A stretch of 11,433 nucleotides of DNA from Bacteriovoracaceae bacterium UBA7695 (GTDB taxonomy: Bacteria; Bdellovibrionota; Bacteriovoracia; Bacteriovoracales; Bacteriovoracaceae). The position numbers and the translations under genes are program-made. Below the pieces are notes generated by a model, which made no database searches, had not been told where the DNA came from, and was given only the letters and a program-made list of their open reading frames with translations. The stretch is from contig DLGL01000042.1 of NCBI GenBank assembly GCA_002482685.1, forward strand, positions 5,289 through 16,721. The letters run 5' to 3'. Shown here piece after piece: positions 6,278-11,433 of this stretch; positions within the stretch are counted from its first letter, which is position 1, and each line of letters opens with the position of its first letter.

Positions 6278-7441
6278 TTAGGCAGCGAATTTATATCTAA
6301 AGTCACTTTTTCCTTCAATGATCCTTTCAAATCGTTTTAGTTGATCATTCAGCTCTTTTCTAAGTTCTATAGGATTAAGGCTCCCATATTTTTCCTTAAG
6401 CTGAACCTTTTGATAAAGGCTTAGTTCCTTGGACTCCATCAATCTTTGGTATGGGGTCTTAGGGGAATCATAGAGCCTTCTATACTTTGATCCAATTCTT
6501 TCTACTTTGATGCATTTCTGCTGAGGAACAAAAAAGTTAGCAAGAATATTAAAATAGCTTTGATAAATCTCATTCATAATGATTGTGAGTTCTTCTCGAT
6601 CATAGCGTTCATAACCAAACAGCTCGCGGACATGAGTAAAATTCTTTTGCTCGACATGGGCATTATCATTTTTCTTGTACGCTCTTGAACGTGTAAATAT
6701 TAAGCCTTGTTCATCAACGAGGAATTTTTGAAGCTGATCGTTTATGAACTCAGTGCCGTTGTCAGTATTTACCTGTTTGGCAGTAAAGGGGAGTTTCCAG
6801 AGTATTGAAGCAAAGGCAGCTGTGACTGTAGTCCCTGTTTTGCCATAGATGGCCCTATTTTCAGTCCAGCCCGAGAATTCATCTGTAACAGTCAGACTCC
6901 AAATGAAAAGCCCTGAGAGAGAATTTCCACAGTGAGCAACTGTATCGGCCTGGAAGTGTCCTGGTTTTTCTGACTTAAAATCCATCTCTTTGATTGGAAT
7001 AGTGTTTAAAAATGTTTTTGCTCTTTGGGTGCCAGTTCTTTTACGTCTCGCAAACTGGTTACGATATTTTTGAAGATATCGATCCACTGTTGAATGAGAC
7101 ATCGCTAAGATTTCCGCCTTTATTTCATTCGTAAAATCTTCACGTTGGTAAAAGTCCAACCAGACCGGAAAAGCTGCAACCATTTTCTTTGAGTTCATGC
7201 GGCCCATGATGTGCCATAAACGCTTCAAGTGATGTATCGCTTGGTCTGAGTATAGCTTTTTCTTCCCAGAACTCTTAGGTCCTTTTTTGTGGCTTTTAGC
7301 GAGGATTCTAATGGCCCATTTTCTATTGTAACCAGTGACTTCGCAAAGCTCAGTCAGGATGGTGGACTTTTCGGCCTTGGCGGCCTTGAAATATCGTTCA
7401 CGAATGGCATTTAAATAGGTAGTTTTGAAGTTCAAAGTCAT
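6278..7441 (-). CDS. DDE (integrase-fold) IS transposase
   Basis: A 387-aa transposase that cuts and joins DNA at the ends of the element. An N-terminal helix-turn-helix region (about 25-50, ILTELCEVTGYNRKWAIRIL) probably binds the inverted repeats, followed by a basic linker (KKGPKSSGKKK). The integrase core (about 155-300) has D166 in QADTVAH, D227 in NTDNGTEF and E264 in AHVEQKN, with 36 residues between D227 and E264, as in the D,D-35-E group. The ORF looks intact, so the element may be active. The start lies within AAACCTATGA, which is exactly complementary to a segment about 80 nt upstream in the transcript, a possible brake on translation. Confidence 0.92.
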   Translation of the reverse strand: MTLNFKTTYLNAIRERYFKAAKAEKSTILTELCEVTGYNRKWAIRILAKSHKKGPKSSGKKKLYSDQAIHHLKRLWHIMGRMNSKKMVAAFPVWLDFYQREDFTNEIKAEILAMSHSTVDRYLQKYRNQFARRKRTGTQRAKTFLNTIPIKEMDFKSEKPGHFQADTVAHCGNSLSGLFIWSLTVTDEFSGWTENRAIYGKTGTTVTAAFASILWKLPFTAKQVNTDNGTEFINDQLQKFLVDEQGLIFTRSRAYKKNDNAHVEQKNFTHVRELFGYERYDREELTIIMNEIYQSYFNILANFFVPQQKCIKVERIGSKYRRLYDSPKTPYQRLMESKELSLYQKVQLKEKYGSLNPIELRKELNDQLKRFERIIEGKSDFRYKFAA

Positions 7442-7537
7442 AGGTTTACCTTTGTTTTGGTGTCCTCAATGTGAGGAAACAGATCCAATCGAAAGGTAAG
7501 TTTTAGTTCAGCTCGGTGTCTTTTATCAAACCTATGA
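7438..7537 (-). promoter_or_regulatory. Possible start-codon sequestering pair in the transposase leader
   Basis: TCATAGGTTT (7438-7447) contains the complement of the transposase ATG, and AAACCTATGA (7528-7537) is its exact inverted repeat, 80 bases away. A transcript starting upstream of 7537 could fold to hide the start codon, while one starting between the two would not. IS10 and IS50 are known to block readthrough transcripts in a similar way. Ten base pairs over this distance is modest support. Confidence 0.4.
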
Positions 7538-7677
7538 TTTCTGGGGAGGGATAGCAAAACTTGTTGAATTAAGGGGTTAAGTGGTAGTTTCATAACAGCA
7601 ACATCCTTGTAAGTTGAATTGAACTGAGGAAACAGTTCTCAAAAACTTCATTTCAGTTGTGTTTTTAATGAGGAAAT
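7472..7677. repeat. Repeated TGAGGAAACAG motifs in the IS right end
   Basis: TGAGGAAACAG occurs at 7472-7482 and 7625-7635, and the shorter TGAGGAAAT at 7669-7677 forms the outer inverted repeat. Such iterated motifs inside one end suit multiple transposase-binding sites. No gene is visible between 7442 and 7742 apart from this IS end and the hairpin at 7699-7718. Confidence 0.5.
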
Positions 7678-7698
7678 TCGAGGTGAGAAGACGCTGGA

Positions 7699-7718
7699 AC
7701 GATAATGCCAATTATCGT
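7699..7718. terminator. Hairpin between the peptide remnant and the HNH gene
   Basis: ACGATAAT (7699-7706) pairs perfectly with ATTATCGT (7711-7718) across a 4-nt loop. It lies between two convergent genes and could end either transcript. There is no T-tract on either strand, so a terminator role is uncertain. Confidence 0.4.
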
Positions 7719-7742
7719 GCGGCTTAGTTAAGGATTAACAGT

Positions 7743-8792
7743 TTAATCACGAGAATGTTTGTAACCTTCATTGAAGAGCTGATCTGCTGACAATTTCTGG
7801 GCTTCAATAAATCTTTGCTCAGCAGTTTCTTTCAAGGCGTACACGCCAAGGTTATAGTGAATGAACCATTGATTCTTATCGTATAGTTCAATCCCAACAA
7901 CGCCATAGCGGCTATCAGTTCGCTCACAAAGTACAGTAATTGTCTTTTGCTCTTTTTGTATAGTGGCGGCTAGAACCTTTGAGGAAAAATAAAATTCAGG
8001 GTGTTGTTCATATTTTTCAGTGTAAGCAAAAACTTCACCACCTTTGATATTCAAAAAATACTCTTCAAGTCGATCACTTTTAAAAGATTCAGGACACTGA
8101 GGAAAATAACTTGGAGCAAACATATAGGTGGCTGCCCATAGAGTTTTAGATATATCGAGACCGGGTTCTCTGCCGAAGCCAGCTTCGTATCGGTTGAGTG
8201 GCTTATAAACTCTTTTTTCAAATGAAGCACTGTTATTGAATGCACTTCTGTATGTGCTTGGCCTATAAACTTTATTTTCTTGGCTGGCCCAAACCGCCAT
8301 ACGATTTTTGCAGTTTTGAGCTTCTTCCTTTGTCACTGTTCTCATCCAAGAATAATTTGGTTCAAGTTGGTGATTATTGAGCATAGAGGGATTCTCAAGA
8401 AAAGCCTCAATGCTGCCACAAAGATATTCAATCTTCTTTCTTGTGACAGGATTTTGAAGGGAGTTTTCAAGTCGAGTGAGCCATCTTAAATTTTCTGGTC
8501 GATTATTCTTTCTATTGGAATCTATATGATCGACCACATACTTCGGATCAGGTGGGTCACCGTGAAATGCGGTCGCAACGATTCGATGGATACGAACACT
8601 TGATAGATGCAAATATCCATTTTCTAGATTTTCTTTTCCAAATGTCCACTGGTTGTCATTTGCGCGAATACGTTTACCTTCGGGTGTATGGCGTAGAATC
8701 GCTCCGTTATCTCGAACTGAATAATGTTCCCCTTCAAATATACATTTCTTTTCTTGAGTGTAGTCGTTTAAGCCAACTGATACATTATCCAT
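7743..8792 (-). CDS. HNH endonuclease with a long unrecognised C-terminal domain
   Basis: A 349-aa protein. Residues 18-75 look like a NUMOD4-type segment and residues 67-110 are an HNH_3 nuclease: H69 in RIHRIVATAF, DHID (88-91) with the metal/catalytic H89, N97, and NLRW (101-104). This nuclease type cuts DNA and is best known from phage and intron homing enzymes. Residues from about 115 onward match nothing I know; they include Tyr- and Trp-rich strands (KTLWAATYMFAPSYF, NQWFIHYNLGVYAL) that suggest a separate folded module. The gene is the last of the ubiquitin-like operon; its ATG overlaps the DUF6527 stop by 8 bases (ATGGATAA) with GAGGA before it. It may be the effector or a conjugation target, or simply a homing nuclease caught in the operon. 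Confidence 0.75.
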   Translation of the reverse strand: MDNVSVGLNDYTQEKKCIFEGEHYSVRDNGAILRHTPEGKRIRANDNQWTFGKENLENGYLHLSSVRIHRIVATAFHGDPPDPKYVVDHIDSNRKNNRPENLRWLTRLENSLQNPVTRKKIEYLCGSIEAFLENPSMLNNHQLEPNYSWMRTVTKEEAQNCKNRMAVWASQENKVYRPSTYRSAFNNSASFEKRVYKPLNRYEAGFGREPGLDISKTLWAATYMFAPSYFPQCPESFKSDRLEEYFLNIKGGEVFAYTEKYEQHPEFYFSSKVLAATIQKEQKTITVLCERTDSRYGVVGIELYDKNQWFIHYNLGVYALKETAEQRFIEAQKLSADQLFNEGYKHSRD

Positions 8793-9162
8793 CTTTGTCC
8801 TCAGTATATTCAGTAAATGGAATGCCAGTGTCTCGACACCAGTAAACTTTCCCTCTCTTTATCCAGTAGTGACTATAACAAGTGCTAATGTCACGCACCG
8901 ATGGATATACAGTGAGTATCATCATCCAGTTCATGTAAACCTGCCACGAAGGCCGCCTCTTTGTGCTCAACGAGAGCATCGTCGTGCTTCCGCAACCGCA
9001 TGGACATTTCAGATAAGCCCACTTCTGATAATCCTTATTTCCCACAATAACGATCTCTCCATTGGAGAGAGAATCAGCGGCTGGATTATCGTCTGCATAG
9101 CGGGCGACAAAGTTAAATCCAAATTGTTTAAGAACAACTTTTTTAATCTTCATAAAAATCAT
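8785..9162 (-). CDS. DUF6527-family putative zinc protein
   Basis: A 125-aa protein of the DUF6527 type. It has a KCPCGCG knuckle (C53, C55, C57), the block LSLSTKRRPSWQV (64-76) and a second ligand cluster C95, H98, C109 in CYSHYWIKRGKVYWC. These probably hold one or two zinc ions. As far as I recall, members of this family are often found beside E1/JAB and E2-like genes in bacterial ubiquitin-like operons, where no role is proven. An adaptor or E3-like function is possible by analogy with RING-type zinc proteins, but nothing in the sequence proves it. The ATG overlaps the stop of the E1 gene as ATGA. A second in-frame ATG (9153-9151) is the alternative start. Confidence 0.75.
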   Translation of the reverse strand: MIFMKIKKVVLKQFGFNFVARYADDNPAADSLSNGEIVIVGNKDYQKWAYLKCPCGCGSTTMLSLSTKRRPSWQVYMNWMMILTVYPSVRDISTCYSHYWIKRGKVYWCRDTGIPFTEYTEDKDG

Positions 9163-10574
9163 AACGAAATATCCAAAAATGGAATCATATCACCACGGCC
9201 ATGATATTTTTTGTTACTACAAACAGGACATTCAGAACGAGCAGCCGCGCCAGTTCTTCGCTCTTCACAGGTAATATATTTTCTTCTACGTTCAGCAGCT
9301 CCGCTATGCTCCCCACGGAAGCCTTGTAATCTATCAATAAGTTCAGTTACCGCCATTGATGCCAAATCGGTAGTAAATGTGACCACTGAAGGACTTGGGT
9401 TGCCTTCGCCCTCAACGTACTCTTCCTTAACTTGTTTCTCGTACTCTTGAGGATTATTTTTTCGCAAAGTTTCAGCGTATGCCTTCTTGGGATTAATTAC
9501 ATTTCTGCACAACAAACAAACTTCATTAGGGAATAGATAAGTAATACGCCCATCAAGAGTTTGAAGAATTGGTGGAGAGGTGTTTTCCTGTACTTTAATC
9601 GCAAGGCCCATATCAATGACTGGTATTAAGTAGCAGTAAGCGATTCGATTCAGGATCATTCGCCCAAGATGATCGTCGGTACATCCAAAGATAAGGTCAA
9701 CGCTTTTAAGGGCATCCTGACATTCTTTGGATTCAACGGTTCCTTTAATTGTTTTTACAATCGTATCTAGCTCCATTGCCTGAATAGCGTTCTTAACGAC
9801 TTCAACTTTTGATTTTTTATTTTTCACGTCTGATGCAGATGAGCCGTGCAGACGATTAAGATTTGTTTTTTCTACAAGGTCATCATCAATTAGAAGGATA
9901 TTTCCAATACCTAATCGTGCCAATAGCATTGCTGTCGGGCTTCCTGTTCCGCCACAACCGATGACTGCGACCTTGATCCTTTGTAGATCATTATTTAGTG
10001 CCGGCCCAAATGCGAGTGCCTGCCGAGCAAATTCTTCTTTGGAAAGCTGAGTGTGCTTTCCTTCATAGTGAAGCGTGATTCTTTTTCCGATGACTCTAAT
10101 TAGAGCAATCGGACGAGTTTTATTATTCTGCCAAACTCGTGCAATAAGATTTTCGTTTCGTTCGATAATAAGACTGAGCTGTGGGCGTTTGCTGCCATTA
10201 CGATTCGAGGCAAGTTGAAAAAATCCTGATTCTCCTACATCATCAGTTTTAGAAAAATACAGATGTCCCTTAGGGTGACTGTGAACCAACGCTACAGCAA
10301 AGTCTTTTTCTTCTGCCAATTTTAGAATTTTCAGGTAAGTTTCATGCTTAAAGGTAACGTCGGCGGTAGAGGAGGAAATGATTTCTTCATCAGGGATTAG
10401 ATGAACCTCTCTCGATAAAAATCTTTCCTCTTTTTTTCCAGTCCATATCTCATTTTTAATTTTAGATCGACCACATAAAAGGAAGGCAGCTCCTTCTTTA
10501 CCATCACTTCTGAAAGTTGCTTTTTTAAGTTGCTCATAATGTTCTTCGGTGATGGTAAGAGTGTCGAGGCTCAT
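9159..10574 (-). CDS. JAB/JAMM peptidase fused to an E1-like (ThiF) adenylyltransferase
   Basis: A 471-aa two-domain protein. The N-terminal JAB domain (about 5-150) has the JAMM metal site: E27 in KEGAAFLLCG and the HSHP...SxxD motif with H98, H100, S108 and D111; it should cleave at the Gly end of a ubiquitin-like protein. The C-terminal E1 domain (about 185-460) has the nucleotide loop GCGGTGS (206-212), D230-D232, NLNR (238-241) and CTDD (298-301), and should adenylate the Ubl C-terminus. Two CxxC pairs (C353/C356 and C449/C452) probably bind structural zinc. Which cysteine, if any, forms the thioester is not clear. The ATG overlaps the E2 stop as ATGA, preceded by GAGG. One polypeptide therefore carries the activating and the processing or removing activity. 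Confidence 0.92.
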   Translation of the reverse strand: MSLDTLTITEEHYEQLKKATFRSDGKEGAAFLLCGRSKIKNEIWTGKKEERFLSREVHLIPDEEIISSSTADVTFKHETYLKILKLAEEKDFAVALVHSHPKGHLYFSKTDDVGESGFFQLASNRNGSKRPQLSLIIERNENLIARVWQNNKTRPIALIRVIGKRITLHYEGKHTQLSKEEFARQALAFGPALNNDLQRIKVAVIGCGGTGSPTAMLLARLGIGNILLIDDDLVEKTNLNRLHGSSASDVKNKKSKVEVVKNAIQAMELDTIVKTIKGTVESKECQDALKSVDLIFGCTDDHLGRMILNRIAYCYLIPVIDMGLAIKVQENTSPPILQTLDGRITYLFPNEVCLLCRNVINPKKAYAETLRKNNPQEYEKQVKEEYVEGEGNPSPSVVTFTTDLASMAVTELIDRLQGFRGEHSGAAERRRKYITCEERRTGAAARSECPVCSNKKYHGRGDMIPFLDISL

Positions 10575-10960
10575 GCGCGTGCCTCTACTAAAGCTTGTTG
10601 AATGGCTTGAATAAAAGTGTGAATACCGTCAATTCCTGGCCTCCACCCATCGGCAGTAAGATGGCGTGACCACCTTTGCCACTGGATTGAATTAAATTGC
10701 AGAGGTTGGTCAGCCGCTCGTGCCTTCTTCTGCTCTTGGTTCAAGAGAACTTCTGGAGAGTTGTAAAACATATCGAGACGATTATCAGGGTATCCAACAG
10801 GTATGAGTACCAAGAGATCGACTTTATCGAGGGTAAATTTGTTAGCAGGAAGGAGCCAATTTTTTAAAATGATCCCACGCTGATTACCCTCGGTATATTC
10901 TTGGTACTCGTATCCTTTTTCTTTAAGATAATCCCTGTCTCTTTCTGGTAGGAAAGACAT
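10571..10960 (-). CDS. Prok-E2_E-like E2/UBC-fold protein without cysteine
   Basis: A 129-aa protein resembling the prokaryotic E2 family E: the block VLIPVGYPDNRLDMFYNSP (51-69) corresponds to the central E2 strands and the conserved proline turn. WQRWSRH (94-100) and WRPGIDGIHTFI (106-117) are the other conserved blocks. E2 proteins accept an activated Ubl from the E1 and pass it to a target. This sequence contains no cysteine, so the classical thioester is impossible; H100 or Ser/Thr residues near the WSRHLTADGW region could take over, or the protein could act as a scaffold. GAGGGG before the ATG, encoded by the last Glu-Gly codons of the Ubl gene, is its ribosome site. Only two bases separate it from that gene. 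Confidence 0.85.
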   Translation of the reverse strand: MSFLPERDRDYLKEKGYEYQEYTEGNQRGIILKNWLLPANKFTLDKVDLLVLIPVGYPDNRLDMFYNSPEVLLNQEQKKARAADQPLQFNSIQWQRWSRHLTADGWRPGIDGIHTFIQAIQQALVEARA

Positions 10961-10962
10961 AA

Positions 10963-11223
10963 TTACCCCTCAGTGGTTTGAGTTTCACCAGTAAAGAAGT
11001 GCTCACGACCTGGAGGCGTTAAATCAATCGCCTCACTATCACCTACAGGTTGGTCATCACGAGGGCCATTTACCTTCAACCAAACACCAGCAGTAGGTTT
11101 CGCACCTACAAGCTGCTTGATCTGGATTCCAGTAATAGTTTCGTTTTGCCAATCAAATGGTTTTTGGTCGACTAGGATTTTATAGACTTCAGGTTTCTTG
11201 TTTTCATTTTTTTTATCGCTCAT
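10963..11223 (-). CDS. Single-domain multiubiquitin-type ubiquitin-like protein
   Basis: An 86-aa protein of the multiubiquitin (beta-grasp) type. After a charged tail (1-11) the pattern is YKILVDQKPFDW (14-25), a helix around TGIQIKQLVGAKP (31-43), VWLKVNGP (47-54), then the acidic turn GDSEAIDLTPPGREHFF (61-77). Relatives usually have two or more tandem copies; this one has a single unit. It ends TTEG with a single C-terminal glycine and no residues after it, so it is ready for activation without processing. It is the likely conjugated modifier of the operon. GAGGAG (11230-11235) lies 6 bases before the ATG, and the gene sits 12 bases after the DUF2188 stop. Confidence 0.85.
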   Translation of the reverse strand: MSDKKNENKKPEVYKILVDQKPFDWQNETITGIQIKQLVGAKPTAGVWLKVNGPRDDQPVGDSEAIDLTPPGREHFFTGETQTTEG

Positions 11224-11235
11224 AAATTACTCCTC

Positions 11236-11433
11236 TTAATTTTTATCTTTTGGGGGACAGGGGTCATTTCCATAGCTATTCTTTTCGCCGATCTGTCCGT
11301 TACTCTTGTGAATAACGTGCTCAGTTTCAGCACGCTTCGCCTGACGGCGACCTTCAATCTCGGCGTTAGTTTTAGTTTGATGTTTGGAAATAGTTTTTCC
11401 ATCCTGTTTGTTTGCCCAGCCATTTCCGCTAGG
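11236..11433 (-). CDS. DUF2188 protein, 5' end cut by the window edge
   Basis: The visible frame gives 65 residues and a TAA stop, beginning PSGNGWANKQDGKT near the window edge and ending SYGNDPCPPKDKN. GWA, the T-A-E helix (KTNAEIEGRRQAKR) and the closing SYGNDPxPPK block are hallmarks of the small DUF2188 family, usually about 75-80 aa, so perhaps 10-15 N-terminal residues are missing. The function of the family is unknown. A 67-codon frame on the same strand over these bases is only a shadow. The gene precedes the Ubl gene by 12 bases and probably belongs to the operon, whose promoter lies outside the window. Confidence 0.8.
   Translation of the reverse strand, partial: PSGNGWANKQDGKTISKHQTKTNAEIEGRRQAKRAETEHVIHKSNGQIGEKNSYGNDPCPPKDKN

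Larger units (their letters stand above)
6184..7679 (-). mobile_element. Insertion sequence with DDE transposase, about 1.5 kb
   Basis: The ends carry imperfect inverted repeats. Reading inward, the left end has ATTTCCTCA-GA-TTAAAA-GGT-AACTGA and then AGTTTTTGA; the right end, on the opposite strand, has ATTTCCTCA-TTAAAA-ACAC-AACTGA and then AGTTTTTGA. GAGGT lies just outside both ends (6179-6183 and 7680-7684) and may be the target-site duplication. The exact end bases are uncertain because the two ends differ by one base next to GAGGT. The element carries one transposase gene. It is inserted at the stop codon of the second peptide gene. I cannot assign it to a named IS family. Confidence 0.65.
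6025..7686 (+). pseudogene. Degenerate second copy of the small exported peptide gene, interrupted by the IS
   Basis: An ATG at 6025 aligns with the start of copy 1, but the signal-peptide region is 13 bases shorter and shifts the frame to an early stop. From about 6051 the original frame is well preserved (LSVASGKLPWILFQVRKAQ and on to SKWPKAMTIP). The frame continues to STGKWR and meets the insertion sequence at 6183. If the IS and one copy of GAGGT are removed, the next codon is TGA (T6183 plus GA at 7685-7686), so the ancestral peptide ended in STGKWR. With the IS present, the frame reads through nine IS-derived codons to a later TGA. The broken start makes expression unlikely. The family is unrecognised. 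Confidence 0.65.

Noticed and set aside
7743..8792. HNH gene as part of a group I intron or intein
   Set aside because: It is a free ORF overlapping its upstream neighbour by 8 bases, and no split gene or intron boundary is visible; a homing origin of the nuclease domain remains possible.
8552..9450. Plus-strand ORFs of 79-111 codons
   Set aside because: They lie opposite well-supported HNH, DUF6527 and JAB-E1 genes and have no recognisable domains.
11220..11423. 67-codon minus-strand ORF before the Ubl gene
   Set aside because: Another frame of the same bases encodes a clear DUF2188 protein with the SYGNDP ending; this frame is its shadow and matches nothing.
10571..11423. CBASS-type E1/E2/JAB module
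   Set aside because: No cyclic-nucleotide synthase (CD-NTase) or CBASS effector is visible, and a Ubl gene is present; part of the operon is off-window, so this is not absolute.

Overview
The window looks like chromosomal DNA of a low-GC Gram-negative bacterium. The signs are an outer-membrane lipoprotein, a DUF2490-type outer-membrane barrel, and short exported peptides starting MKSLTAIAATLAVLAVA. The style recalls the Bdellovibrionota (Bacteriovorax/Peredibacter-like predators), but this is inference and no rRNA or marker gene is present to settle it.

Left part (1-660). It opens with the last 23 nt of an initiator tRNA (tRNA-fMet) and a strong intrinsic terminator. Next come four helically phased GGATGCCT repeats, a leader hairpin, and a 52-codon gene for a small exported peptide. 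A second, degenerate copy of this peptide gene lies 5.6 kb downstream. The two copies differ mostly at third codon positions, so they were once a selected protein-coding family.

Centre (600-5950). A response regulator and sensor kinase pair of the OmpR/CusR type is followed by three tightly overlapped envelope genes: an exported PepSY-like protein, a PepSY-like lipoprotein and a DUF2490 outer-membrane protein. The same palindrome, CATTACAT-NT-ATGTAA, occurs just upstream of the regulator promoter and just upstream of the envelope operon. It resembles the E. coli CusR/HprR box and is the probable binding site of the regulator. The regulator gene seems to be read from a leaderless mRNA. A ClC-family chloride protein gene is convergent on the other strand.

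Middle right (5990-7740). The second peptide-gene copy is broken in its signal peptide and is hit by a ~1.5 kb insertion sequence encoding a DDE transposase. The IS sits exactly at the stop codon of the peptide gene, flanked by a putative GAGGT duplication; removing it restores the stop TGA.

Right part (7743-11433, minus strand). Six genes, spaced or overlapping by a few bases, form a ubiquitin-like conjugation operon. In transcription order they are: a DUF2188 protein (cut by the window edge), a single-domain multiubiquitin-type Ubl ending in Gly, a cysteine-free Prok-E2_E-like protein, a JAB peptidase-E1 fusion, a DUF6527 putative zinc protein, and a 349-aa HNH endonuclease with an unrecognised C-terminal domain. 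Prokaryotic E1/E2/JAB/Ubl operons (Bil- and Bub-type) are known, and some defend against phage. The HNH nuclease in the same translationally coupled unit, and the E2 without any cysteine, make this version the most interesting system in the window.
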